The notes: generated by a model not told the origin, from the sequence alone. 64,000 nt of DNA from Cellulomonas edaphi (GCF_030362815.1 NZ_JAUCGR010000001.1:736024-800023); one strand, 5' to 3'. Counted from the stretch's first letter, positions 45,676 to 54,334 are shown. Program-made: numbers and translations.

Positions 45676-45720
45676 AACGATATATCGTTGATACGTCGAC
45701 GACAACCCCCAACGATCTAT
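45676..45720. promoter_or_regulatory. Operator region of the PadR regulator
   Basis: AACGATATATCGTT (45676-45689) is a perfect 14-bp palindrome, and AACGATCTAT recurs at 45711-45720. These are the only AT-rich stretches nearby. CGATATATCG-type sites are typical of PadR proteins in actinobacteria. Confidence 0.65.
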
Positions 45721-46685
45721 CCCCAGCCGAACGCCGCCGTCCAGCGGTCGATCTCGGCGTAGTACCGCTCACGCGCGGGGCGGGCCGACAACGCCAGGTC
45801 GTGCATGCCGCCCTCGATCCGCACCACCGTGACGTGCGAGCCCAGCTGCACGGCGCGGCGTGCGAGCTGGTCGACCTCCAGCACGATGTCGGCGCTGCGC
45901 ATGTCCTCGCTCCAGCGCGGGCTGATCAGCGACCGGGCAGAGATCAGGGCCAGGACCGGCACGCGGATGCTCAGCCCGCGGGCCACCTGCGCGTGCCCGG
46001 TCATCACGGCGCGGAGCCAGCCCGCGCGCACCGGGAAGGCGGGGGTGGGCCGCCACCGGGTCTCGAACGTCCACTCGCCGCCCGAGTCCATGCTGAGCGT
46101 GCGGTTGTAGTAGCCGGGGTCGATGTTGGGCAACGGGGTCTTGGGCTGGAAGCGCGCCAGCTGGGCGACGGCCGGGCCCGACAGGTGCCGGATCACCGAG
46201 GACCCCTGCAGCTCGAGCCACGGGCTGTTGAGCACCAGCGCATCCACCGTGCCGGGGAAGTGGTGTGCCCACAGCACGGCGACCAGCCCGCCGGTGGAGT
46301 GCCCGTGCAGCATGACGCGCCCGTGCGCGCCGATCTCCGCACGCACCACCGAGAGTGCGGCGCTGATGTCGGCCCGGTACGCCGACAGGTCGTCGACGTA
46401 GCCCGGCGTCTGGTGCGGCCGGAGGCTGCGCCCGTACTTGCGCAGGTCGAGGGCGTAGAACGCCGCGCCGCGCGCGTGCCAGAACTCGGCGAGCGCGGTC
46501 TGGAAGAAGTAGTCCGACCAGCCGTGGAGGTACACGACCGCGCGGGACGGGCGCTGAGGCTCGGGCGTGGCCGGCTGGTAGCGGACGAGGCTGGCGACGA
46601 CGGGGCCCTCCTCGTCGGGCACGAGCTCCAGGGTCGCCACCTCGAACCCGTCGCCCAGGACGTCCGGGACCCACTCGACCGGCAC
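45717..46685 (-). CDS. Alpha/beta-hydrolase (lysophospholipase/Hydrolase_4 type)
   Basis: About 322 residues. AVVYLHGWSDYFFQTALAEF gives the oxyanion HG motif, ALDLRKYGRS the Asp-containing strand, GHSTGG the nucleophile Ser, and IEGGMHDLALS the catalytic His. Similar to monoacylglycerol lipase-like serine hydrolases of actinobacteria. No signal peptide. The GTG at 46685 is chosen because it lies just after the upstream stop and has GGAG about 9 nt before it; an in-frame GTG at 46724 would overlap the quinone reductase gene by 35 bp. Its end reaches into the PadR operator region. Confidence 0.82.
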   Translation of the reverse strand: MPVEWVPDVLGDGFEVATLELVPDEEGPVVASLVRYQPATPEPQRPSRAVVYLHGWSDYFFQTALAEFWHARGAAFYALDLRKYGRSLRPHQTPGYVDDLSAYRADISAALSVVRAEIGAHGRVMLHGHSTGGLVAVLWAHHFPGTVDALVLNSPWLELQGSSVIRHLSGPAVAQLARFQPKTPLPNIDPGYYNRTLSMDSGGEWTFETRWRPTPAFPVRAGWLRAVMTGHAQVARGLSIRVPVLALISARSLISPRWSEDMRSADIVLEVDQLARRAVQLGSHVTVVRIEGGMHDLALSARPARERYYAEIDRWTAAFGWG

Positions 46686-46689
46686 GGCG

Positions 46690-47646
46690 TCAGGGCTCCA
46701 CGACGATCTTGCCGAACTGCTCACCCTCCGCGAGCCGGCCGAGCGCCCCGCGTGCGTCGGTCAACGGGAACGTCGAGTCGACCAGCGGCCGCACGCCGGT
46801 GCGGGCCAGGAACGCGAGCAGGTGCTGCAGGTCGTCGCGCGAACCCATCGTGACGCCCCGCACGGTCAGCTCGGTGAAGAAGATCCGCGTGAGCTCGGCG
46901 GGGGACGCGTCGCCGCTCGTCGCGCCCGCGACGACGATCGTGCCGCCGGGCCGCACCGACCGCACGGAGTGCGACCACGTGGCGCGGCCGACGCTCTCGA
47001 GCACGAGCTCGACCCGGGGCACGCGCGCTCCCGGCTCGACGGCCGCCGCCGCGCCGAGAGTCAGCGCGCGCTCGCGGCGCGCCGACGACCGGCTGGTCAC
47101 GACCACCTCGAGCCCCGCCGCGGCGCCCAGCAGGATCGCCGCGGTGGCGAGCCCGCCACCGGCGCCCTGCACCAGCACCCGCTGACCGGGTGTGGCGCCG
47201 CCGGCGGTGAAGAGCATCCGATAGGCCGTCAGCCAGGCCGTCGGGAGGCAGGCGGCCTCGGCGAACGACAGCTCGGGCGGCTTGTCCACGAGGTTCCACG
47301 TCGGGACGGCGACCTGCTCGGCGAGAGTCCCGTCGTAGCGCTCGGACAGCAGCGAGCGCGGCTCGTCGGCGTCGACGCCGCGGCCCGACGGTCCGCCGAT
47401 CACGCCGTGCAGCACCACCTCCCGTCCGTCGGCGGTGACGCCCGCCGCGTCGGTGCCCAAAATCATGGGCAGCTGCTCGGGGCGCAGGCCGACGCCCCGC
47501 AGCGACCACAGGTCGTGGTGGTTGAGGGCGGCTGCGCGCACGTCCACCACGGACCACCCGTCGCGCGCGGTGGGGGCGGGCCGCTCGCCCACCTCCAGCC
47601 CCGAGACGGCGTCGTCGGCGAACCGGGCGGCGTAGGCAGCGATCAC
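46690..47646 (-). CDS. Zinc-free MDR (quinone reductase-like) oxidoreductase
   Basis: A 318-residue medium-chain dehydrogenase/reductase without the zinc ligands. AALNHHDLWSLRG and GTDAAGVTADGREVV define the GroES-like domain. The nucleotide motif is VLVQGAGGGLATAAIL (GxGxxGx) followed by VVVTSRSSARRERALTLGA. Probably uses NADPH to reduce quinones or enones. GTG 47646 is 6 nt after TAGGTT on the minus strand, so leaderless. The hydrolase gene downstream is co-transcribed. Confidence 0.88.
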   Translation of the reverse strand: MIAAYAARFADDAVSGLEVGERPAPTARDGWSVVDVRAAALNHHDLWSLRGVGLRPEQLPMILGTDAAGVTADGREVVLHGVIGGPSGRGVDADEPRSLLSERYDGTLAEQVAVPTWNLVDKPPELSFAEAACLPTAWLTAYRMLFTAGGATPGQRVLVQGAGGGLATAAILLGAAAGLEVVVTSRSSARRERALTLGAAAAVEPGARVPRVELVLESVGRATWSHSVRSVRPGGTIVVAGATSGDASPAELTRIFFTELTVRGVTMGSRDDLQHLLAFLARTGVRPLVDSTFPLTDARGALGRLAEGEQFGKIVVEP

Positions 47647-47697
47647 GGACCCAACCTAGCTCTGGTCGGTCGCGACGGGAGTGGGCAGGGTGAGCAC

Positions 47698-48375
47698 ATG
47701 TCACAGACGCCGATCGGGCAGGTGGTCGCGGCCATGGACCGCGTGCGGGGCGGGTGGGCGCGCGACGACGGGCTCGGGGTGTTCCTCGACGTCTACCGGC
47801 GCGTCACCGTGCTGGTCGAGGAGCGCGTGGCGGGGACCACGTTCCGCGATCCCCGCTTCGTCGAGGACCTCGACGTGCGGTTCGCGGGGTTGTTCCTGGA
47901 CGTCCCCCGGGACCTCGCGGCGGGCCGCCGCGTGAACAGGGCGTGGGCGCCGCTCGTCGAGCGGCGTGGTCTGCGCGGCATCGAGCCGGTCCAGTTCGCG
48001 CTCGCCGGCATGAACGCGCACATCAACCACGACCTCGCGCTCGCGGTGGTCGCAACGTGCGAGGCGCGCGGGGTCACCCCGGCGAGCGCGGGCGTCTACG
48101 CGGACTTCGAGCGCGTCAACGGGGTGCTGGCCGAGGTGGTGCGGCCGATCCGCCAGTCGTTCCTCGACCGGTGCGTGGTCGAGGCCGGCGCCCCGCTGTC
48201 GCCCGTCGCCGACCTGGTCAGCACCTTCTCCATCGACAAGGCGCGCGACGCCGCATGGGCGTCCGCCGTGACGCTGTGGGCCGTGCGCGAGATCGGCTTC
48301 GTCTCGCGGGCCGCGCGCGATGCGCTCGCCCGGACCGTGGGCCTGGTGGGGCGCCAGCTGCTGGTCCAGGTCTAG
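47698..48375 (+). CDS. DUF5995 family protein
   Basis: 225 residues, all helical. It shows the family's central motif LRGIEPVQFALAGMNAHINHDL with two conserved His-Asn/Asp pairs that may bind a ligand or metal, and the earlier DVRFAGLFLDVPRDLAAGRR. Function unknown. ATG 47698 follows CAGGGT by 6 nt. Its TAG and the stop of the convergent gene share the bases CTAG (48372-48375). Confidence 0.75.
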   Translation: MSQTPIGQVVAAMDRVRGGWARDDGLGVFLDVYRRVTVLVEERVAGTTFRDPRFVEDLDVRFAGLFLDVPRDLAAGRRVNRAWAPLVERRGLRGIEPVQFALAGMNAHINHDLALAVVATCEARGVTPASAGVYADFERVNGVLAEVVRPIRQSFLDRCVVEAGAPLSPVADLVSTFSIDKARDAAWASAVTLWAVREIGFVSRAARDALARTVGLVGRQLLVQV

Positions 48376-49094
48376 AGCACGGGCAGCATGAGCCCGAGGT
48401 CGGGGACGCCCTCCGACGTGTAGCGGGGCCGCAGCGCACGCGCGAGCTCGTCGACGTCGTACGGGCTGCGCCCGGCGGCGAGCCGGAGCCAGCGCTTCTC
48501 GTCGGCGACCTCGAGGTCCCAGCCGCCGCGGGCCACGACGATGCCGAGCAACGTGTCGGCGACGAGCGTCAGCGCGGCGTGGTCGATCGGGTCCGGGCCG
48601 GCTCCGGCGGCGGCCGCGCGACGGACGGAGCCCGCCAGGTCGTCGGCGTGCACCACGAGCTCGATCACGCGCGAGATGGTCATCGTGGAGAGCAGGACAG
48701 GCCCCCGCCGCGCCTGCACCGTGAGGTCGCCGGGGCCCAGCTCGTCGAGCCGCGCGAACGCCGCCGCGGCGTGCTGGTCGACCCAGGCCAGGGGGTTGCC
48801 CGAGATCTGGGCGGCCAGCTCGCGCGTGGTCTGCGCGATGTCCGCGGCGCGCGCGACGTACGTGCCCAGGTACTCGGCCAGGCTGAGCGGGACCGTGCCG
48901 GCGGGTGCGGGCGTGCACACGGCGAGGGCGTCCATCGCCCGGCCCAGGTGCGCGACGAGCTCGGCGACCGACCAGCCCTCGAGCACCGACTGCTGGGCCC
49001 CGACCTCGTCGTCGACCACCTCCGCGATCCAGCCGCGCAGGCGGTCCCACTGGGCGTGCAGGGCCGACGAGGCCTCGGCGATGGTGGCGCTCAC
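48372..49094 (-). CDS. Maleylpyruvate isomerase / DinB-like mycothiol-dependent family protein
   Basis: 240 residues with the MDMPI N-terminal four-helix fold: LEGWSVAELVAHLGRAMDAL carries the conserved His, and STMTISRVIELVVHADDLA the second His region. Members are mycothiol-dependent S-transferases or isomerases in actinobacteria, but the activity of this one is unknown. GTG 49094 follows CAGGAT by 6 nt (leaderless pattern). Stop overlaps the convergent DUF5995 gene. Confidence 0.8.
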   Translation of the reverse strand: MSATIAEASSALHAQWDRLRGWIAEVVDDEVGAQQSVLEGWSVAELVAHLGRAMDALAVCTPAPAGTVPLSLAEYLGTYVARAADIAQTTRELAAQISGNPLAWVDQHAAAAFARLDELGPGDLTVQARRGPVLLSTMTISRVIELVVHADDLAGSVRRAAAAGAGPDPIDHAALTLVADTLLGIVVARGGWDLEVADEKRWLRLAAGRSPYDVDELARALRPRYTSEGVPDLGLMLPVL

Positions 49095-49140
49095 GCCCTC
49101 ATCCTGCCCGCACCGGGCAGTCCCCGCGGGGTGAATCGGG

Positions 49141-50358
49141 TCAGCGCACCCGCACGGACTCGTTGAGGAACTCCGAGACGTGCCGGCCCACCTGGTCCTC
49201 CTCGATGAGGAAGCCGTCGTGGCCGTAGTCGGAGTGCACGGTGCGCACCGGCCCGGCGCCGGGCACGCCCGCCGCGATGCGCTCGGACTGCGCGGGCGGG
49301 AACAGCCGGTCGGAGTCGACCGCGATGACCAGCCCGCGCGCCGTGATGCTCGCCAGAGCCGCCTCGACCCCACCGCGGTCGCGGCCCAGGTCGTGGGTGA
49401 TCATCGACCGGGTCAGCGTCACGTACGTGTTGGCGTCGAACCGGCGCGTGATCTTGTCGCCGTGGTGGTCCAGGTAGGACTGGACCGCGAACCGCCCGCC
49501 CTCGAGCGGGTCCTCGCCGCCCTGGGGGATGCGGCCGAACCGCTCGTCGAGCTCGTAGGCGCTGCGGTAGGTCTGGTGCGCGATCTGCCGCGCGAGGCCG
49601 AGGCCGACGTGGGGGCCGTCGCCGTCCGCGGCGTCGTAGTAGTCGCCGTCGCGGAACCGCGGGTCGGCGGCGATGGCCGCGAGCTGGGTGTGGAAGCCGG
49701 CGATCTGGTCGCCGGACGTCTGAGCCGCTGTCGCGATGGCCGCGAACGCCTCGACCCGATGCGGCTCGGAGGCCGCCCACTCGAGCACGCGCAGCCCGCC
49801 CATCGAGGCGCCGATGACGAGGGCCCACGTGTCGACGCCCAGCAGGTCGGCGAGCCGCACCTCGGCGGCCACCTGGTCGCGGACGGTGAGCAGCGGGAAG
49901 CGGCTGCCCCACGGGCGGCCGTCCGGAGCGGGTGAGGCGGGGCCGGTCGAGCCCTGGCAGCCGCCCAGCACGTTGGGCGCGACGACGAACCACTCGTCGG
50001 TGTCGATGGGCGCACCGGGCCCCACCATCGACGACCACCAGCCGGGCGTCGGGTGCGCCTCGTCGGCGTCCCCGATCACGTGCGAGTCGCCGGTCAGGGC
50101 GTGCAGGACGAGGACCGCGTTGGTGCCGTCCTCGTTGAGGGTGCCCCACGTCTCGTACGCGAGCCGGACGGCGGGCAGGCGCCCGCCCGACTCGAGCGCG
50201 AACGGCCCGAGGTCGGCGAACTGTCGACGGCCGACGGGGTCTCCCGCACGCCACGCCGCGGTGGCCGGCACCGCGGGTCGCGACGGCACCGGCACCCGGC
50301 TCGCGCGCGTCGAGGCGCGGGCGCGGGAGGGCGCGAAGGAGGGGAGATCGTCGGGCAC
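49141..50358 (-). CDS. metX: Homoserine O-acetyltransferase
   Basis: A 405-residue alpha/beta-hydrolase-fold acyltransferase that makes O-acetylhomoserine for methionine synthesis. HALTGDSHVIG gives the oxyanion strand, NVLGGCQGSTGPAS is the family signature, GASMGGLRVLEWA holds the nucleophile Ser, AVDSDRLFPP the Asp and DYGHDGFLIE the His. GTG 50358 is 7 nt after TAGATT on the minus strand, so it has its own leaderless promoter in the 84-bp gap after metY. The next enzyme of the pathway, metY, is directly upstream. Confidence 0.95.
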   Translation of the reverse strand: MPDDLPSFAPSRARASTRASRVPVPSRPAVPATAAWRAGDPVGRRQFADLGPFALESGGRLPAVRLAYETWGTLNEDGTNAVLVLHALTGDSHVIGDADEAHPTPGWWSSMVGPGAPIDTDEWFVVAPNVLGGCQGSTGPASPAPDGRPWGSRFPLLTVRDQVAAEVRLADLLGVDTWALVIGASMGGLRVLEWAASEPHRVEAFAAIATAAQTSGDQIAGFHTQLAAIAADPRFRDGDYYDAADGDGPHVGLGLARQIAHQTYRSAYELDERFGRIPQGGEDPLEGGRFAVQSYLDHHGDKITRRFDANTYVTLTRSMITHDLGRDRGGVEAALASITARGLVIAVDSDRLFPPAQSERIAAGVPGAGPVRTVHSDYGHDGFLIEEDQVGRHVSEFLNESVRVR

Positions 50359-50442
50359 GGCGACCAATCTACGCAAGGGGTCGGGATCCAGCGGGCGCCG
50401 ACCGGTGGGCGGGACGGGCAGCCCCGGCCCGCCCACCGTCGA

Positions 50443-51762
50443 TCACGCTCCCTTGGCGGCGCGGAAGCCCGCGTCGAGGTCGGCGAGGATGTCGTCGATG
50501 TGCTCGATGCCCACCGACAGGCGGACGAGCCCGGGGGTCACGCCCGAGAAGGCCTGCTCCTCCGGCGTCAGCTGGCTGTGCGTCGTGGAGGCCGGGTGGA
50601 TCACGAGCGAGCGCACGTCGCCGATGTTGGCCACGTTCGAGTGCAGCTCGAGCGCCGAGACGAACGCCTGGCCGGCGGCGGCGCCACCCTCCACCTCGAA
50701 CGCGAGCACCGCGCCCGCGCCCCGCGGCGCGTACTTGAGCTGGTTGGCGTGCCAGGGCGAGGACTCCAGGCCCGCGTAGTGCACGGCCAGCACGTCGTCA
50801 CGGGCCTCGAGCCACGCCGCGACCTTGGCCGCGTTCTCCACGTGCCGCTCCACGCGCAGCGAGAGCGTCTCGATGCCCTGGGCGATGAGGAACGCGTTGA
50901 ACGGCGAGAGCGACGAGCCGAGGTCGCGCAGCAGCTGCACGCGCGCCTTGAGGATGAAGGCGAGGTTGACGCCGAACAGGCCGCCGACGCCGAGGTCGCG
51001 CGCGAACACGAGCCCGTTGTAGGACGGGTCGGGGGTGTTGTAGTTGGCGAAGCGCTCCGGGTACTGCGCGTAGTCGAACGAGCCGCCGTCCACGATCACG
51101 CCGCCGATGGCCGAGCCGTGCCCGCCCAGGTACTTGGTGGCCGAGTGCACCACCACGTCGGCGCCCCACTGCAGCGGGTTGATGAGGTACGGCGTGGCCA
51201 CCGTGTTGTCCACGACGAGCGGCACCCCGTACTCGTGCGCGACGCCCGCCACGAGCTCGATGTCGAGCACGTCGGCCTTGGGGTTGGGGATCGTCTCCGC
51301 GAAGAACAGCTTGGTGTTGGGGCGGATCGCGTCCTTCCACGCCTGGGCGTCGTGCGGGTCGGTGACGAACGTCGTCTCGATGCCGAGCTTGGGCAGCGTG
51401 TAGTGGAGCAGGTTGTAGGTGCCGCCGTAGAGCGACGGGCTCGCGACCACGTGGTCGCCAGCCTCGGCGATGTTGAGGATCGCCAGCGTCTCGGCCGCCT
51501 GGCCCGACGAGACGAGCAGCGCGCCCACGCCGCCCTCGAGCGAGGCGATGCGGTTCTCGACGACCTCCTGCGTCGGGTTGCCGATGCGCGTGTAGATGGG
51601 CCCGAGCTCCTTGAGCGCGAACCGGTCGGCCGCCTGCTGGGCGCTGTCGAAGACGAAGGAGGTCGTCTGGTAGATCGGCAGCGCGCGGGCGCCGGTCGCC
51701 GGATCAGCCGTCTGGCCGGCGTGGATCTGGCGGGTCTCGAAGTTCCAGTTCTCGTTGCTCAC
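50443..51762 (-). CDS. metY: O-acetylhomoserine aminocarboxypropyltransferase (sulfhydrylase)
   Basis: A 439-residue PLP enzyme of the Cys/Met metabolism family that joins O-acetylhomoserine and sulfide to give homocysteine. The PLP Lys is in VVHSATKYLGGHGSAIGGV, and the phosphate-binding SSGQAAETLAI and YGGTYNLL motifs are present. The length fits MetY rather than the shorter MetB/MetC. GTG 51762 has GAGGAG 7 nt upstream. A 200-nt leader with a Cys/Met leader peptide and hairpins precedes it. Confidence 0.95.
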   Translation of the reverse strand: MSNENWNFETRQIHAGQTADPATGARALPIYQTTSFVFDSAQQAADRFALKELGPIYTRIGNPTQEVVENRIASLEGGVGALLVSSGQAAETLAILNIAEAGDHVVASPSLYGGTYNLLHYTLPKLGIETTFVTDPHDAQAWKDAIRPNTKLFFAETIPNPKADVLDIELVAGVAHEYGVPLVVDNTVATPYLINPLQWGADVVVHSATKYLGGHGSAIGGVIVDGGSFDYAQYPERFANYNTPDPSYNGLVFARDLGVGGLFGVNLAFILKARVQLLRDLGSSLSPFNAFLIAQGIETLSLRVERHVENAAKVAAWLEARDDVLAVHYAGLESSPWHANQLKYAPRGAGAVLAFEVEGGAAAGQAFVSALELHSNVANIGDVRSLVIHPASTTHSQLTPEEQAFSGVTPGLVRLSVGIEHIDDILADLDAGFRAAKGA

Positions 51763-51984
51763 GGTGGTGCTCCTCAGGTCTGCGGGATCAGTCGGGTGGA
51801 CGACCGCGGGGGAGCTGTGCGCGCTGCTGCCCGTCCCGCGGGGGGATCGAAGGGGCGCACGGATCGAGCGAGGCTCGTGGCGGGGTGCGTCGTCCGTCCG
51901 TCATCGACGGCGACGACCTGCCCGCGGGCACAGCCGAGCGTGCGCTGGTCAGCGACACATTCGGCAGGTCATGCGCCGAGGGTA
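51763..51984 (-). promoter_or_regulatory. metY leader region: leaderless promoter, leader peptide and hairpins (putative attenuator)
   Basis: Reading the minus strand: TACCCT (51984-51979) is 6 nt before the leader-peptide ATG (51972), so the transcript starts on that codon. After the peptide's stop the leader has a 12-bp palindrome TGCCCGCGGGCA (51930-51919), a hairpin with GTCGTC/GACGAC outer and CCGTC/GACGG inner stems (51917-51889), and a CCGCGGG/CCCGCGG pairing closer to the metY RBS. No SAM riboswitch core was recognised. In 51985-52087, toward the divergent gene, I see nothing but its promoter region. Confidence 0.6.
51949..51972 (-). CDS. Seven-residue Cys/Met leader peptide (MTCRMCR) of metY
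   Basis: ATG ACC TGC CGA ATG TGT CGC TGA on the minus strand, 187 nt before the metY GTG. Two of seven codons are Cys and two are Met. It begins 6 nt after TACCCT, so it should be translated leaderlessly from the first base of the mRNA. Short leaderless Cys-rich leader peptides that sense cysteine supply through stalling are known upstream of sulfur genes in other actinobacteria. No homology search was possible; the case rests on composition, position and promoter. Confidence 0.55.
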   Translation of the reverse strand: MTCRMCR

Positions 51985-52087
51985 GGGCGCTCGTCCCTGT
52001 GGGTGGAACGCCCATCTTGACATCCGAGACGTCCACTCTCGCGCCCGTATCTGGCGCACCGACGCTCCGCCCTTGATCTGCATGCCA

Positions 52088-52107
52088 GCGGCGCACCGAT
52101 GCGCCGC
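52088..52107 (+). repeat. 8-bp stem, CCGA loop, in the leader of the RCC1-like gene
   Basis: GCGGCGCA (52088-52095) pairs with TGCGCCGC (52100-52107) just before the GAGGGG ribosome-binding site at about 52113. It could shape the leader or limit readthrough; function unknown. Confidence 0.4.
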
Positions 52108-52124
52108 ACGACGAGGGGACGATC

Positions 52125-53678
52125 ATGCAGACAGCTTCGAAGGCCCCGGCTCTGCGACGCACCGGCGTCGCACTGCTCGCGGCCGCAGCACTCACGTTCA
52201 CCACCCTCGGGCCGGCGCACGCCGTCCCCGAGGGTGCTCGCGTCTCCACGGGCGGCGACGTCGTCGCGTGGGGCCTCGCCAGCGACGGTCGCACCACCGT
52301 GCCCGAGCTGCCGCCGGGCGTCGCCTACCGCGCGATCAGCGGCGGGGACTCCGCGAGCCTCGCCGTGCGCTCCGATGGTCAGGTGGCCGGATTCGGCTAC
52401 GGCTCGCCGACGGCACCGGCCCTCGCAGGGTCGCAGAAGTACATCGGCGTCTCGGCGGGCTCGGCCCACTACCTCTACCTGCGCTCCGACGGCCAGGTCC
52501 GCGGCTCGGGGGACAACACGTACGGCGAGCTCAACCTCCCGGCCCTGCCGGCTGGTGCCCGGTACAAGGCCGTCTCGGCGGGGAACTACTGGAGCCTGGC
52601 GCTGCGGTCGGACGGCCGGATCGCAGCGGCCGGGTACACGGGGTACGGCACCACGACCGTGCCCGCGCTCCCCGCCGGCCTGCGGTACACGGCGGTCGCG
52701 GCGGGTTACGCGCACGCGGCCGCGCTGCGCAGCGACGGCCGCATCGTCGCCTGGGGCTCGCCGATCGCGGGGGAGACGACCATCGCCAACCCGCCGAGCG
52801 GCGTGCACTACACGGCGGTCACGACGACCTACGGCCTGACGCTGGCGCTGCGCTCCGACGGCAAGGTGGTCGGCTTCGGCTACAACTCCGACGGCCAGGC
52901 CACCCCGCCCCACCCGCCGAGCGGATCGAAGTTCGTCGCGGTCGCCGCGACGTACTTCACGGGCGCCGCACTGACGAACAAGGGCAAGATCGTCACGTGG
53001 GGCAGCTCGGCGAACGGCCTCCTGGACGTGCCCGCGGCGCCGGCCGGCACCCGGTACTCGGCGCTCGCCGGCGGTGGCTACCACTTCCTGGCGCTGACCA
53101 GCCGGACCACGAAGACGACGGCCGTCGCGCCGAGCGTGTGGCGGTACGGCAAGACGGCCAAGCTCACGGCGAAGGTCACGGCCGTCGGCGTCACCCCCAC
53201 GGGGACGGTGTCGGTGTTCAAGGGGTCGAAGCTCGTGGGCAAGGCGGCGCTGTCGTCGGGCAAGGCCAAGGTCACGCTCAAGGCCAAGGCGCTCAAGCCG
53301 GGCACCTACACGCTCGCCGTGAAGTACAGCGGCGCGACCGCGCTGGCGCCGTCGAAGACGTCGGTGCGCGTGAAGGTGGTCAAGGCGACGGCGACCGCAA
53401 GGGCGGCGCTGGTCGCCCCGACGATCGGCCGGACGGCGCACGGCAAGGTCAAGGTCGTCGTGACGGCGCCCGGTGTGACGCCGACCGGAAAGGTGCGGGT
53501 CTACGACGGCAGCACGCCGCTCGTGACGGTCACGCTCACGAGCTCGCACCACGGCAAGATCACGGCGACGCTGCCCCGGCTCTCGCCGGGCACGCACCAC
53601 CTCAAGGTGTTCTACCTGGGCTCCTCGCTCGTCGCGAAGGACCAGGCTCCGACGGTGCACCTCACGGTCAGGAGCTGA
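52125..53678 (+). CDS. Secreted RCC1-like beta-propeller protein with Ig-like C-terminal domains
   Basis: 517 residues. Signal peptide about 1-33 (AALTFTTLGPAHA). Seven RCC1-type blades run from about 40 to 325, each with a SDG(Q/R/K) turn and a G-x-G or WG ending (DVVAWGLASDGRTTVPELP, GQVAGFGYGS, GQVRGSGDN, GRIAAAGYTG, GRIVAWGSP, GKVVGFGYNS, GKIVTWGSS). Two Ig-like repeats follow (about 335-425 and 430-517; TGTVSVFKGSKLV, TGKVRVYDGSTPL), like those of the S8 protease. No catalytic motif. Propellers of this type often bind polysaccharide or protein; ligand unknown. ATG has GAGGGG about 8 nt upstream. Divergent from metY. Confidence 0.82.
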   Translation: MQTASKAPALRRTGVALLAAAALTFTTLGPAHAVPEGARVSTGGDVVAWGLASDGRTTVPELPPGVAYRAISGGDSASLAVRSDGQVAGFGYGSPTAPALAGSQKYIGVSAGSAHYLYLRSDGQVRGSGDNTYGELNLPALPAGARYKAVSAGNYWSLALRSDGRIAAAGYTGYGTTTVPALPAGLRYTAVAAGYAHAAALRSDGRIVAWGSPIAGETTIANPPSGVHYTAVTTTYGLTLALRSDGKVVGFGYNSDGQATPPHPPSGSKFVAVAATYFTGAALTNKGKIVTWGSSANGLLDVPAAPAGTRYSALAGGGYHFLALTSRTTKTTAVAPSVWRYGKTAKLTAKVTAVGVTPTGTVSVFKGSKLVGKAALSSGKAKVTLKAKALKPGTYTLAVKYSGATALAPSKTSVRVKVVKATATARAALVAPTIGRTAHGKVKVVVTAPGVTPTGKVRVYDGSTPLVTVTLTSSHHGKITATLPRLSPGTHHLKVFYLGSSLVAKDQAPTVHLTVRS

Positions 53679-53695
53679 CGCCCGGCACCTGACAA

Positions 53696-53738
53696 CCCGG
53701 CGCCGGTCGGTCACCACGCGTGGCCGGCCGGCGCCGGG
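53696..53738 (+). terminator. Hairpin terminator after the RCC1-like gene
   Basis: An 11-bp perfect outer stem (53696-53706 with 53728-53738) with an inner CGGTCAC/GTGGCCG extension that includes wobble pairs; 18 bp after the stop codon. Confidence 0.8.
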
Positions 53739-53873
53739 CGCGGAGAGCCGTCGGCCGATCGTCGCCTGCCGTTCGTCCACCCGTCGCCCGCCCGACGCCC
53801 ACGCACCGGCGGGGCACGGTGGACTGCCACCTCGGGGGCCGCGCACGGCGGCCGCGACGAGGGGGTCCGCGCG

Positions 53874-54248
53874 GTGCCGGCAACGTTCCAGCTCTACCGG
53901 TTCTCCGACGACGACCTCGTCTGGTGGCGACTGGTGAGCCCCAACGGCCGCGGCGTGGCGCGCATGCCCCACGGTGTGGGATCGCTGGACGAGGCGCGGG
54001 ACGCGGTCGCGACCGTCGTCGGACGCCTGGACGACCTGAGCACCGTGCTCCGGCTGACCGACACCTACCGCTGGCACTGGGTCCTCCAGGCGGACGGCGT
54101 GCCGGTGGCCGAGGGGATCGGCGACCAGGACCGCCGGGTGCGGTGCGAGTACGCCTGCCGGACGTTCGCGGTGCTGGCGGTCACGGCGCGGGTCGATCCC
54201 GCGCTGGTCACGTTCCGCCGCGTGGGCGCCCCGTCGCGCCCGCGCTGA
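53874..54248 (+). CDS. DUF1508-like small protein, unknown function
   Basis: 124 residues. The first 60 have the DUF1508 (YegP-like) shape: FQLYRFSDDDLVWWRLVSPN, then GSLDEARDAVATVVGRL. The second half repeats a related Trp-containing strand (YRWHWVLQADGVPVAEGIGD), so it may be a degenerate tandem of the domain. No signal peptide. GTG 53874 has GAGGGGG about 9 nt upstream. Function of the family is unknown. Confidence 0.68.
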   Translation: MPATFQLYRFSDDDLVWWRLVSPNGRGVARMPHGVGSLDEARDAVATVVGRLDDLSTVLRLTDTYRWHWVLQADGVPVAEGIGDQDRRVRCEYACRTFAVLAVTARVDPALVTFRRVGAPSRPR

Positions 54249-54334
54249 GCGACGCCCGGCCGCGCGGCGCGCGGGCGCGTGCGGCGAACGGGTGATCCTG
54301 GCTCACCGGTGGCCGATATGCCCGATTGCGGACC

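Noticed and set aside
51763-52000. SAM riboswitch before metY
   Set aside because: None of the conserved core sequences of the S-box, SAM-II or SAM-IV types could be found; the leader-peptide model fits better.
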